From NCBI GenBank assembly GCA_021234155.1, contig JAJEKV010000003.1, positions 29,061,166 to 29,125,165 on the forward strand: a stretch of 64,000 nucleotides of DNA. Reading direction: 5' to 3'. Origin of the DNA: Isoetes taiwanensis. Lineage: Eukaryota; Streptophyta; Lycopodiopsida; Isoetales; Isoetaceae. Under the pieces are notes generated by a model. That model was given only the letters and a program-made list of their open reading frames with translations. It did no database searches and had not been told where the DNA came from. This document shows positions 49,084 to 60,276 of the stretch, one piece after another. Each line of letters starts with the position of its first letter. Position 1 is the stretch's first letter. A program made the position numbers and the translations under genes.

Positions 49084-51551
49084 ATGGCAGCTGGTCATGC
49101 ATCCACATCAGGCGCCGCTGGCGGCCATGCATCTACATCCGGCGCCGCCGGCGGTCATGCATCATCATCTAGGGGTGCGCGGCCATCGCGCGGTCATGGC
49201 AGGGCCACGGGGGTTGGAACAGCACGTGGAAGAATTATATGTCGAAATACTGGTGGTCGAAAGAGAGGTCCTGAGTGGGGATTTGTGAAGGAATTTGGTC
49301 AGAATGAGTGGCAATGCGTATTTTGTGGGTACACGTCAATAAATGGATCCGCGACAAGAATACAAGCTCATCTTTTACGGGATCCTAAAATTGGGGTGCA
49401 AACATGTACGGCATCTGCTGACATACGACAAGATGCACTTGAAGTGTTGGGTCGAAAAAAGAATAGCAGCAGAAGAACACAGCCAAGGGATAGCCAAGGA
49501 CCTTCACCATGCCAAGAAGAAGAGATCAATTACACCACCCCTCCTGCAGCGCCAATGTACCAACCAGAGGGTGGACTAGGGTCAATAGGAGGGTTAAGTA
49601 CGGGCGAAAAAAGAATGGTAGAGACAATTGGGATAGTGGAAAGACAGACTAAGCAACAGAGGGTTGACCAGTGCTTAACATCAGAGCAACTGAAGAAGAC
49701 GCAATTGAAGGTTGTAGAGGCATTTTTATATGCCGGGTTGTCTCCACATGTTTTGGAGCACAAAGCAATGAAAGAAGCCTTCCAGGAAGTTGCCAAAGCA
49801 GGGCCGGCTTTTAGATTGCCTTCATACAAACATGCCAATAACAAAATGGTGGATGAAATACACGGGAAAATGGTCGAGAGGGTGGAAATGAAGTTAAGTC
49901 GTGTTACTGAAGCCAGGCCAGCCTCACTAGTGACTGATGGTTGGAGCAATGTAAACAAGGACCATCTTATAAATTTCATGATCGTGTATCCAGGGGGCGA
50001 AGTATTCTTGAAAATCGTAGAAACCAAAACGGACCAAGTCACAGGAGATTGGATTTTTCAAAAAACAAAGGCTGTGATAGAGAGTTTTGGGCCGAAGAGA
50101 ATATTTCAGGTCGTAATGGACAACGCGTCTAATTGTAAATTAGCGGGTGAATTGTTGGAGTCTGAATTTCCAAGATTGCACGCGACCAGCTGCCAATGCC
50201 ATTGCCTGAACTTATTGCTGAAGGACTGGTTTTCACAGCACACTTGGTTCAAAGATCCCATTCAAAAGGCCCGTCGTCTCGTGAAATTCATCACAAAGAA
50301 GCCGACAATTTATGCCATATACAAGTCATTGTGTCAGAAGGCCCTAGCACTCATGAATCCTGGGCAGACTCGGTTTGGTTCCAATTACATTTGTCTTGAA
50401 AGAGTGCTTAGGTGTCGCGACTCGATTATCTCGACCTTCAACCATACAGAGTTCTTTGAATGGGAGAGGAGGTAGAAGGGAAAAAATGCTTCAAAACACC
50501 GGCAGCAAGCTGCCACCCTTCGAGAAATGCTTGGGCGGGAGACATTTTGGAGAGGCGTAAAGAATGTTGTCAAGTGCATGCCATCAAAACCCTTGATTCT
50601 TCGAAGGCAAGCACTGGAAAGGTCTGGAGGTGCTGGCACTCCATTCAATCCTTTCTACAGCGTGATGGCCCCAATGCACCCTTTGACAATGCTAAGCGCG
50701 CAGCACTGCTTAGAGACTTTAATGAACGATGGAAGAAGTCCTACAATGATCTTCATGGCGCCGCACATGCTTTAGACCCACACAACCACGATATGGACCA
50801 GCATATAGATAAAGAAGTGATGGGTTCATTGAAGAAGGTTGCAAAAATGTTTTACCCCAACAGCTCGGACTACAAAATTTTCATTGCCGAGTTAACTGAA
50901 TACCAGAACTTGAGTGGAAGGTGGGCAGATGAAGAGCTTCATGATGCACTGGAGAGTCACAAGAAGGAACCAAATATGGAATCTTATGCATGGTGGCAAG
51001 CCCATGGACATGTTACTGATACGTTACATGCCCTTGCAATGACTATCCTCTCCTTGGTATCCTCCAATAGTGCAAGTGACAGGAACTGGAGTGCTTATAA
51101 GTACATACATAGTGTGACACGAAATCGCCTCTTGCATAAGAAGGCTGACAAACTTGTATATAACTTCTCAAATTGGCGGCTCTTGAATCGCAACAGTGGT
51201 GCAGCCGTAGTTGATAAGCTACAGTTTCCTTTTATGGATGCAGATTCTGAAGTGGAAGAGGACAACTTCGAAGACAGTGAGGACGAGCTGCTTGCTGTAA
51301 ATGCCGCTAACCATGTTGATGAGGACATTCAACGTACCCATTTTGTCGATGCCGAAGATGATTTAGACAAGAACATGTTCTCGGATGACTCAGACGACAG
51401 CGAAGATACAGAAGAGGAGTCTGATACAGAAAGGCCAGGTCTAAATAATACAGGAGATCTGCTTGAGGACTTAATAGTACGTGAGCCAGCGGACTCTCCA
51501 ATGCCAATGTCCCAGACAAATAGTCAACGTGTCAGAAGAAATACAACTTGA
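49084..51551 (+). pseudogene. hAT transposase (BED, DUF659, hAT dimerisation), broken
   Basis: It would cut and paste the element in the nucleus. The N-terminus has three GHASTSGAAG-like repeats (residues 4-27). A BED zinc finger follows (C78, C81, H96, C108). The DUF659 catalytic part has SLVTDGW (D285), QVVMDNASN (D346) and a CQCHCLN motif at 370-376. A TAG stop at 50473-50475 interrupts after FFEWERR. The same frame resumes (HRQQAATLREMLGRETFW) and then slips to another frame before 50690. The C-terminal part ends with the hAT dimerisation block: WWQAHGH, SSNSASDRNWSAYKYIHSVT, RNRLLHKKADKLVYN. A long acidic tail (DSEVEEDNFEDSEDE) follows. One stop and one frameshift make it inactive as read; an intron around 50470-50690 is less likely. 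Confidence 0.9.
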
Positions 51552-52287
51552 GGACGTTGCAGTAAGGGAAAGGGCCAAAGGAGGTTGAACCTAGGCCAGC
51601 ATGCAGAAGAGGACGGAAGCCCAGATGATGAAACTGATGAAGACGGTGATGTCTAGACGGTAACCTCCTCTAGAACGAACGATTTCTGCTCCGACCCCCA
51701 TTTTGCGCGTCTTTGTGTAATATAACCTAGCAAAGTATCTAAGATACATTGACACAGAGACACGCAGAAGAGAGTCAGAGCAAAGCTCGCTCCTTCTAAA
51801 GGAGGTAACAAGAATTTCGAGAAGTCTATATTGTTTGCCATGGAGAATATAAAGCCTGGTGACCTGACAACCATTCAAGAGGGTCGCGCTCTTGGCTTAC
51901 TCCCTTTTCGAGTTTCTTGCTTGCTAATTCAGGCTTACTCTCTTTTCGAGTTTCCTGCTTGACGTATCTAATTCGCCACCTAGAGTGAGCGATGTCATCC
52001 CAGGGGGCAAATTAGATACATCAAACAGAAAACGAAAGAGACTAAGTCAAACAGGACAAACAAGCGACTAAGCCTGACATGAGGTCCAGATGTCAAATAG
52101 GTTGCGTGTGCAGATGTTTTGACTCACTCACATACTTACTTTACTTAACTATAATACAAACAACTCAATGTGGCAACCCAACCCCCAAAATTTTATTACG
52201 ACAAAGAAATCCTCGTCAACGAACGTTGGTTCATTCATGTGCATCTGAGATCTTAGGGAAAAATATCAAAAAATAAATGTAGACCGC
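51552..52287. other. Intergenic between convergent hAT genes
   Basis: It holds two direct copies of CTTACTC(C/T)CTTTTCGAGTTTC (given with one ambiguity; about 51897 and 51933), and an inverted pair GTATCTAATT / AATTAGATAC around 51963-52018. Nothing coding is seen. It probably carries the 3' ends of the transposase and RING transcripts. Confidence 0.5.
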
Positions 52288-53824
52288 TCATGGGTTTAAG
52301 TATTCGTCTGCATCCAAGTTCACACCTTCGTCACCTGCTGGCCCAGGAGGCGGCGGTAATTGATTAATGTCTGGTACCTCTTCACCTTCACACGGTTCTT
52401 CTACCCCCCTCCAAAGGTCCATTTCACGTTGGGATTGGAACGCATGAGCCATTCCATCCCTCCTGCGAGCAACCAGAGGTGGCAAGGGAGGCATGCGTGA
52501 TTGCAAGTTGAGCATTGCATACTGGTGCTCTGGTATAATATATCCATCATCTGCTGGACAGAACCTACTGCCCATCATCCAATCCAACAAGCACCTCAAA
52601 TGCAGACGATGTCCACACCCTAAGGCATACCAACCAACTTGGGTTAGATTGTCCGCACACACCTGACAATATCTAAAGTCCCCGTTCTTTATATCGTCCC
52701 ACTGACTTTCATATAGGTATTCAGGAGGGAGGTATGCAATACCCTGCTCCTTGGAGACTCTAAGGGAATCATAATCTAAGACTCTTGATATTGTGCGCAT
52801 GTGCTCATTGTCTACTCTCAACACCGCATTTTCCCTACCCAAAGCTGCAAGTTGATTCTTCGTGTCTAATAATTGTGCAGCCATCTTGTCATGAGCATTT
52901 GCACGATCTTTTAAGCGCAAGTTTTCCTCTGACAGAGTCAGGTTTTGACTTCTTTCATTCTCTAACTGAGCCTTCAGTTCTACCTCATCATCCCATGCAC
53001 TTTGCTTTTGCAACCCCCGCCACATCTAAAAGTTTTATGGCATCTTGAAGCAGATAGGTTATAGTCACGGGCTTATCACCAAGAGCGCTTTCAGAATCGT
53101 CCATGAGCTTCACTCTCTTTGTTGCTACCACTTCTTGCTTCCTTGTTTCCACTTTCTCTTGGCATAATTTATGGGCTCCCCTCTCACAATCTCATAGTAC
53201 ACTTGCTTGGCAAACGTCTTCTTGAATTATTGGTTTTATCATTGTTCCTTTCACTTGCACCCACCTCTCCAAAGCTTTAGCTCGGACTTCAGGGATCTTG
53301 CAGTCATATGCCTTATACTTACCTGCTCTCCTGCTTGGCCAGTCGACGTCAAACTGTTTGGCGTCTAAATTGGCCTCGATATCCTCAAAATCTGCTCCAT
53401 GTGGGCAACAACCTGGGCCCATGTCACATGCAACTCCATGCACCTCTGTAATTGTGACACCCTCTTTCTTGGCCACTTCTGCCATTGCCCTCAACCTTAA
53501 CAACTCTTTTGCACGCGCTTCATTCATTCTAGCATGTTCCTCTGCTTTTTGTATCTGTTGTGCCCTAACCTCTGACAATGTAGGTAGAGAAGGGAATTCA
53601 AATCCATCTGGGTCTGGAGTTCTCAAAGTGTCCGACATAGAGAAGTCTCCTCCATGCGCGGTTTCATCAGCCCCTTCTCTCATGTGCTGATGAGAAGAAC
53701 TCGGTTGCCGATGAGACGAACTAGGTCGTTGAGACATTCTTAAGTGTTTAGCACTAGGTAGTTGTGAGTTCGTTTTCTTGCGGATAGGCTTTACATTAAC
53801 TGCGCGAAATAAAAAACAACTCAA
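52288..53824 (-). pseudogene. Coiled-coil/RING-like cargo gene, frame-broken
   Basis: The C-terminal 245 codons (53025 to 52288) begin with a Glu/Leu-rich coiled coil (about residues 15-80: ELKAQLENERSQNLTLSEEN). A RING-like finger follows: C120, C123, C137, H139, H142, C145, C156, with Asp159 where the last Cys should be. A Pro-rich acidic tail ends it. The N-terminal 210 codons (53824 to 53192) contain a His/Ser-rich start, a helical AEEHARMNEARAKELLRLRA stretch and a CDMGPGCCPH motif. Between them, KQVYYEIVRGEPINYAKRKW and DKPVTITYLLQDAIKLLDVA lie in other frames, so I read one gene with several slips. RING proteins are usually E3 ubiquitin ligases; that role here is inference. An acceptor-like TTTCGCGCAG near 53800 hints at an upstream intron. 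Confidence 0.6.
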
Positions 53825-53961
53825 TATGACTTATAAATTACAAAAAAAAAAACAAGTGCAACAATGATAAATACATAAAGATGTTTTATTGAATGTATTT
53901 AAAGCAATTGTTCAATGATTATTTTTTTTGGTTGCATACAAGAGAACTCATAAATGGCACG
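53825..53961. other. Short spacer between RING-like and kinase-like genes
   Basis: AT-rich with a 13-A run at about 53841-53853 and a T run at 53924. The CACGCTAAGCGTGA palindrome at 53958 overlaps the last codons of the kinase gene. Confidence 0.5.
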
Positions 53962-55652
53962 CTAAGCGTGACTTGGTCCAGCTTGGTCAGCATCGTCTGC
54001 CCCTAACCCAACTTGAGGAATCCAATCTGATTCCGTTTGGGGTCTTGTGCAATGTGTTGGAGAGCAATTCCAGGTGCTCCGCATGGTGTTCAGTAGCTGG
54101 TTCAGATCAAACTTGCGTGCCTTATCTCTTATTGGGGATTCGACACAGTGCTTCAAATAATCGCACATGTTTCGAAACCTCTGGCTTTGTTCATTGGTAC
54201 CCATACTCTCCAAGAAAGAGTACTTGCGTGCAAAATCAGCAAGGTAATAGATAAAGTAGGCTGCCCCTAAGAGATCGAAGTCTACCCTTGCAGGCACCGT
54301 CTTAGTTCCATCTCTTTTTGGACCCCAATACAAATCATCATGCATGTATGGATAGGCAAGCCTTTCATTCTCAATGGCCTTTTTGGCAGCAGCATCCATG
54401 CCTTTGTATGCCCACTGCTTCACTTCCACTGGCTCGCCTATTAGGCGTTCTTCTCCCCAGTCACATATACCAATATAAACAGCCTGGGGCTCCGTGCATC
54501 CTCTCTCTTTCCCAAATTCAAAATGAAGCAAGACATTGCCCGGGTGTAAGTCCATGTGTAGATGGTGCTCTTTATGAAGCTTAAACAAGCCGCTTAAAAA
54601 CGACATAGTTAGATCACCCACTCTTTGAGCAACATATAACTCCTGCTTTCTTCGTTGCTCAAGCTTATGGACGTCAACCTCATTGTGGGCTTACACCCTA
54701 ATCTCTTAAATGCATGCACGGCAAACTCATTATCTCCATGATGCACAAAAGTGATGCACAAGAACCCCCATTCCAAAGGGGAAATATCAACCCCCGTTCT
54801 TTCCAACCCGGTTAATGCGACCAATGCAAATATGATAGAGCCATGTCTAACCTGCATTTGTGATTCCCTCATGTTTTTCATCATGGCCTTTACTATCACA
54901 TCAGGTCTGGCCGTACCTAACCGCACATCCTCATTCTGAAATTTAACACAATAGGGTTCGTCTTTAAGAAAACTAGAACCCAAGATATTGCATTTGAACA
55001 TCGTTCCATATGTTCCTGAACCAATTCTGGTCCTGTTCATTATTTGAGAGGAATCCACCATTGCAAACCATATAGTCTTGGCATCTGCCCTTTTTCTTGC
55101 TTCCCACTCTTTATCAGTCTCACCAGGATGCTTGGCTCTAATAGTCTGTGCCAACACTTTCTTAACTAGGTGAGGGGGTTGATGGGTTTCTTTTCTAGGC
55201 TTTCGATTCGTCCAAGTTGTGTTCCATTCCACAGCTTTATCTTTTAAAGACTCTCTCAAGCGGGGACTAGTTAGATTTGCCACTGCATGAATCATATTTC
55301 CAGTTGCACGGGATACATTGCCATCTATCCAAGCATACCTTTTAGAATCAATCTTTTCAGGTTCTACGTCTATCATTCGAGGCCCAAAAGCTCTCTCAGC
55401 ATCTCCCATGAGACTTGAGTGGAAGTCTAGCCATCCTTCATCTGTTGTAGTAATCAACTCTAACTCAGATGGGGTGGCAGCACATATTCGCTCACAGAGC
55501 CAATTCATTAAAGCGGGTCTTAAGGAGGACCATGGCTGTTGGGGTCTTGATCTCTTTCTCTGCATCTTAGTAGAGGACTCAACCTCTGGGTTCATGTGAG
55601 GCTCTGCTTCTACCCTAGGTCCTTCTTTACACTACTACAAAAATAGGTAGAA

Positions 55653-55801
55653 ATGGCACAAAAGTGACATTTATCCTCCGCCTTTTTACCGGGCATAAAC
55701 GTCACTTTTGTGCCATTTATGACGTTTGTGCTCCCCAAATGGCACAAAAGTGACGTTTATGCCCGGTAAAAAGCGGAGGATAAATGTCACTTTTGTGCCA
55801 T
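55653..55801. repeat. Long hairpin inside the MITE
   Basis: Arms 55653-55718 and 55737-55801 are reverse complements over about 65 bases with one 1-base indel; the loop is about 18 bases. GGCACAAAAGTGAC occurs four times in alternating orientation. With the terminal repeats the stem would reach nearly 90 bp. Confidence 0.95.
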
Positions 55802-58800
55802 CTTATATTATAATGTTATTGTGTAAGTGTTGGACCCAGCCCTAATTTGGACGGCTGAGATCCATCGACATTGCACGGCCAAGATTTCTTCTCTTCTCAT
55901 CCTTTTTTTTTTTTAGGTTTCAACGGTGTAGAGCTTTGGACGGTGCAGAGCTCGGGACGTTTTGCCCCTCCTGAAGCGTCTTGCCACAGCCTGAGCTCTC
56001 CAAGCGCAGAAGAGACTGCCGGAACTTGAAACAAATTTTGATGCAAAAGACTTGAAACAAATTTTGATGCAAAGGGAAAACAATGGCTGAAGCTTTAGCT
56101 TTGGCAATGGGGGCATAAGACCCAGGGATTGGTATTGTTTTGTCGTGTTTAATAAGAACAGCTCTCGCTCCTGGCATCTTGAGGTTCTTGAGGTTCTGGA
56201 CTTCTGCCGCTTTCCCTGTAGAATCTGTATCTCCAGCTATGGCGATGGGTTCGAATATTGATGGACTATGGCGATGGCAATTTGCACGGGATGGCTCTTC
56301 TTCTTCCTGACGATCACGGGTAAGATTTGTCTTTAGTTGTTGCTTTTCGTTTTGCATTGTTTCTACAAGCGAACAGGCACCAAGAGCTGAAGAACGAGCT
56401 GAGCTGAAGGCGGGTCATGGGTTTCCCTATTCTCTGCACCTTTACGTTCTTCTATCTTCTCGGCATGCTTCTACAAATAAGGTAGGGTATTCTTGCATCA
56501 AACACGGCCGAGTAGCAGGTCTTAGAGGTAATATGATACTGAGGGAAGTAGTTGGAAAACCAAATGGGATCCAAATGCCGAGCTTTTAGAACTGGTTTTT
56601 CTAGCAAGCAAGAAGGCCGTCTTACATCTTTGACTTGAGTAGTATTACGAAAACCTGCAGCTATGGCTTTTGCAACCGAAGTTTTGTCGCCTCCTGCAGA
56701 TGCATCGTAACACGTGCATTTGCAATAGGGTTCCTTCGGCATCGCCTATCCGTTGTTGTTTTTTTTCACAAAGGGCCACTGAACCGGAGTGATTCGGGAG
56801 GATGTTTGAATAAAACAATGTCTCGGCCAAAACCTTAGCCAAGTCCGGCTATGGCTATGGCTTTTGCAACCGAGTTTTTGTGCAATGAGTTTTGTCCGCC
56901 TCCCGGAGAGATGCATCGTAACACGTGTGTAATCTTGCCTAACGTCCAAGATAAATGCATAATCCATATCGGACTTGGAGATCCTATCTACGCATATAAC
57001 TCAAAAGTCCTCTTTTAAGAAACAACGCACCACATTTGCAAGACCAATGATGGATTTATCCTTTTGAGTCATCCTTCCTTTACATGGATGTTAGTGTTTG
57101 GTCCATCTTACATATCAACCAATAAGTTTCATTCTCGCATTTCAAAATTCCTTTTGTCTTTTCTAACAGGGCATTGTTGATGCGGGTTTGCCATCACATT
57201 CTAAAGGTTTACAAGTCACTACAAAATTTTCTTGGTAAACATTCACAAGGTGTTGCCTTCTTTGGAACTTATTATAGGTACATCTTATATCCTATACCAA
57301 ATCTTTTAGAGGTGTTGCCAATCTATATATTGTTAAATTTGTTCAAATAGCTAGCCCCTTCATAATGCAATTGCAATGTTTACGAGATCACGGGGTTTCG
57401 TGATAAGGTGTTATCCGCCTAGCTAGGGCAAAAAAAGGCATATTGTTTATTGTCTTGAAGGCATGAGCTACAATGGGAGGTATTGTAGCCATTGTTCATG
57501 CTAAGCAAAGTCAGATTTATTGCTCTCAAGATATTCCTTGGTTTCCATAACATGGGCTGTGCAATGCATTTTGCAACAATGCATTTGAATGGTGGGATCA
57601 ATTGGATATTTGTCTTTGCTTTTAGAGTAGGTTCTGTGTTTAGCTTCCTTCATGAGATGGTAGAGTACCTTTATAAGATGTCAAAGAATACTGGTTCATG
57701 ACTATGGCACACAACTAATCTCTGTAGGACTTTGCACCTTCAGCTATAGCCTTCAGTCAGTTTCAGCAAATAGTACCTAGCATTTGAATTGGTATCATTC
57801 TTTTGATTTGGAAAAATTATCTGCCGATATATTTAGTGATATTAAGTCACAGGACAAATCTGAAGATCTCGAATGTTAACCTTCCCCAGGCTATCATAAT
57901 TTCTTTAGAACTAATCCCTAGCTTTGCAATAAAAATGCAAAAGCTCTATTATATCATTCAAGAATTGTCAGTTCTTTAATACAGATATATTGTATGGAAG
58001 TGCTGTATTGTTGAGATGGTTCAATACAGATATATTGTAAAAGGAAGCGTTGTGTTATGATGAGATGGACCTCTTTAATACAGATATATTGCAATGGAAG
58101 TGCTGTGTTGTTGAGATGGTTCAATACAGATATATTGTAAAAGGAAGTGTTGTGTTATGATGAGATGGACCTGAGAACACGATTTAATGTTGAAATTCCA
58201 CTAACGTTCTTCTATGCCATGTCTCATAAGAACATAAGTTAATGTTGAAATTCCACTAACATTCTTCTATGCCAGCCTTAAAAAAAGAACTTAGTTTTTC
58301 ATAAATTTAACACTAGCACACATGAAATACATATATGAAGAAAATCCATTAAGCCCATCTTTCATATTTGATTTTCAAAAGACGAACACATGTTTCATTA
58401 TTTATTTGCAAACACAATTAAAATGTCAAGTATTTTTAAAGGTATCTCTAATCAAAGGAGCAAAGTACTTCTAGAGGTAGCTATAGATAAAGGTGTAGTG
58501 CATAATGAACAAAATGTCTAAGGTTACACATAATCATGCAATGCCTTCAAAAGGTTACGTGCAACGCACATTGACATTCATATACAAGCAGCAATACATC
58601 ATAGCCACCACACATCCACATTCATATACAAGCAACAAGAGAGAGCGACTTAATGAGATTTAGAACACAACATCAACAACTCATAGACATGGCCTCTTGC
58701 AATCTACAGGTTCCCAAAATGATCCAATGGCCCGGACTTGCAATCTACAGGTTCCTAAAATTATTCAATGGCTTAGAAGTTATTGTATGCAAATGCAAAG

Positions 58801-58904
58801 TTCCAATGGCCTAGAAGTTTACTGTAGGAAAATGCATAGGTTCTCAGGTTCCCAACGCTTACAGGTTCCAAATTATGCCCAGCAACGCTGGGCACCATTA
58901 CTAG
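55801..58904 (+). mobile_element. Non-autonomous Helitron, 3104 bp
   Basis: It starts TCTTATATTATAATG directly after an A (55800). It ends with the hairpin GCCCAGC-AAC-GCTGGGC (58877-58893), ACCATTA and CTAG (58901-58904) before a T. Joining 55800 to 58905 restores the MITE palindrome exactly, which proves both ends. Rep/helicase is absent. Inside are a GAAGCTTTAGCTTTGGCA block shared with 690-715, a duplicated GCTATGGCTTTTGCAACCG/ATGCATCGTAACACGTG block at 56663 and 56850, and the tandem arrays at 57974. Frames such as 57492-57701 have no motif. Confidence 0.92.
57974..58275. repeat. Tandem repeats inside the Helitron
   Basis: A 98-base unit (57974, 58072) carries TTTAATACAGATATATTG and GTTGAGATGG sub-repeats. 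It is followed by a roughly 55-base unit beginning AACA(C/T)..TTAATGTTGAAATTCC at 58176 and 58231. Variation is slight. Helitrons often hold such arrays near the 3' end. Confidence 0.9.
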
Positions 58905-58990
58905 TTTCTACCTATTTTTGTAGTAGTGTTAGGGCTCATGTGAGGCTCTACTGCTTCTAGTCTAAGCCCGTCTAACTCTTGTGGATTCAT

Positions 58991-60077
58991 AGCAGCTTTA
59001 GATAGATAGATAGATAGAAGAAACTGTGTATAGATAGCGATATGCAAACTGTAGCAAAGCAGCAACAATACCTACAAGTCTGGGGAAAAAAAAAACCCAC
59101 TTTAGTGAGTGTCACTAATGCCGAAATAGTTCATTAAGATTCTACTAGTAAACTACTAAGTTTCAAGCTTGACAGTTGTAGGCACCCTACTGAGTTTAAC
59201 AAGTTCTCTCATTCTCTTCAACAAGTTTAACTTATGATCTGACCCAGCTACTGACTCCATTAGGAAACTCCCTGGCGGCACTCAACTGAACATATTGCAT
59301 AAGACCACCTAGCAAAGTCACGAATATTTAATGAAATATACGCCACTCCCTATATTAGTGTTGGACTTTCGTCAACAACATCGTCAGAAAATAGGGTATA
59401 TCTCATTAAATATTCTCCTGACCTTCCATAAGAGTACAACACCCACCTTTTAGCACCGCGTGACCGAAGCCAACAAGCGGCAGGAGAGGGCTATACACCT
59501 AAATGGGAGGTTGACCCTAGCAATCCTCGATATCAGCAATGACACCCACCCTCGGCATGGCACAATTCAATGTGGCACGCCAGGCGAGGGTCACTGCCTC
59601 AGCCAAGGATCACTTCGAACTAAAACCTAGTCTCTCTTAAGGATCACTCCCTACCCTAACTGCTACTGTTGTCGATGAAAGGGTAGGCAACCAAATTTCT
59701 CTTTCTTATTTTTTTTATTTTTATTTTTATTTCATTAATTTTTTTCCTTTTTTTATTGTTTCTGTTCCATTGTTTTTTTTTTCTTTTTTTTTTTCATTAT
59801 TTTTTTCTCAAAAATCAGTCTGGATTCGACCATAGAACGAGACGCTCACCATCGTCACGCCCCTCAATGGAGGGGGGCAACAGGCGAGGGCCTCACTATG
59901 GAGGAACCCTAGACCTACAATAAAAAAACAACAAAAAAACTAACTAGGCTTGCCTAAAAACTAAGAAAAAATGAAAAAAACGGGAAAAGGGGCACAGGTT
60001 GTGAAGGAGGGCGCAGGTGGTTTACCTTTTTCTGCGCAAAAACAAAGAAAATGCGCCTCCGTATATATAAAGAAAAG
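58991..60077. other. hAT right interior, no gene recognised
   Basis: It holds GATA microsatellite (about 59003-59019), ordinary sequence to 59690, and a T-rich low-complexity tract at 59697-59812. Also present is a paired phrase, GGCGAGGG(T/C)C and CAGGCGAGGG, near 59583 and 59881. It probably contains the promoter of the kinase-like gene, which reads leftward from 58990. Confidence 0.45.
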
Positions 60078-60276
60078 TTCGCGTAAGCGAAAACTACTGT
60101 TTCGCTTACGCGAAACCCGCTTCGCGTAAGCGAAACTTATAAAACAGCTTACGCGAACGAAAAAAAGTTTCGCGTAAGCAAAACCTCCTATTTCGCTTAC
60201 GCGAAAAAAGTTTCGCGTAAGCGAAATTTAAGACTTCGCTTACGCGAAGTCGGGGACGAGATTCGCGTAAGCGAAA
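60078..60276. repeat. Subterminal motif array, right end of hAT
   Basis: Nine copies (one partial, one with a mismatch) of TTCGCGTAAGCGAA in alternating orientation. It mirrors the left array at 48448-48624, likewise followed by AATACGT-type motifs towards the terminus. Confidence 0.9.

Larger units (their letters stand above)
55630..58928. mobile_element. CACTA-like foldback MITE, interrupted by Helitron
   Basis: Its 24-bp terminal repeats begin CACTACTACAAAAATAGG; left is 55630-55653, right is 58905-58928, identical when inverted. The flanks are TTA at 55627-55629 and 58929-58931, a 3-bp duplication. Without the Helitron the element is 171+24 = 195 bases and almost entirely self-complementary. 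It has no coding capacity. The CACTA ends plus 3-bp duplication fit the En/Spm superfamily; TTA alone would also suit PIF/Harbinger, but the ends do not. Confidence 0.9.
53962..58990 (-). pseudogene. Protein-kinase-like cargo gene, split by MITE
   Basis: The kinase core is legible. A glycine-rich loop RIGSGTYGTMF and lysine strand YCVKFQ lie in the upstream 328 codons (55595 to 54609). The catalytic loop HMDLHPGNVLL and a DWG in place of DFG (ICDWGEERL) lie in the next 219 codons (54621 to 53962). One frame slip near 54610-54650 separates the two. The 180 residues before the kinase domain match nothing I know. The N-terminus is interrupted: an upstream ATG at 58990 reads MNPQELDGLRLEAVEPHMSP, then the MITE sits at TTA. 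Removing the MITE with one TTA restores an exact frame into KEGPRVEAEPHMNPE. So the MITE inserted into codon sequence. The HxDLHxxN and DWG motifs suggest it could once have been catalytic; the substrate is unknown. It lies just upstream of the RING-like gene, on the same strand. Confidence 0.75.

Noticed and set aside
49530-50042. 170-codon minus-strand frame
   Set aside because: It is the antisense shadow of the hAT transposase DUF659 region.
53298-53690. 130-codon plus-strand frame
   Set aside because: Opposite strand of the RING-like gene N-terminus; it matches nothing.
57974-58170. Possible CRISPR-like array
   Set aside because: Only two long units with no constant spacers; a simple tandem duplication inside a Helitron.
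55630-58928. A 3.3-kb autonomous CACTA transposon
   Set aside because: The interior is a separate Helitron with its own termini; without it only a 195-bp MITE remains.
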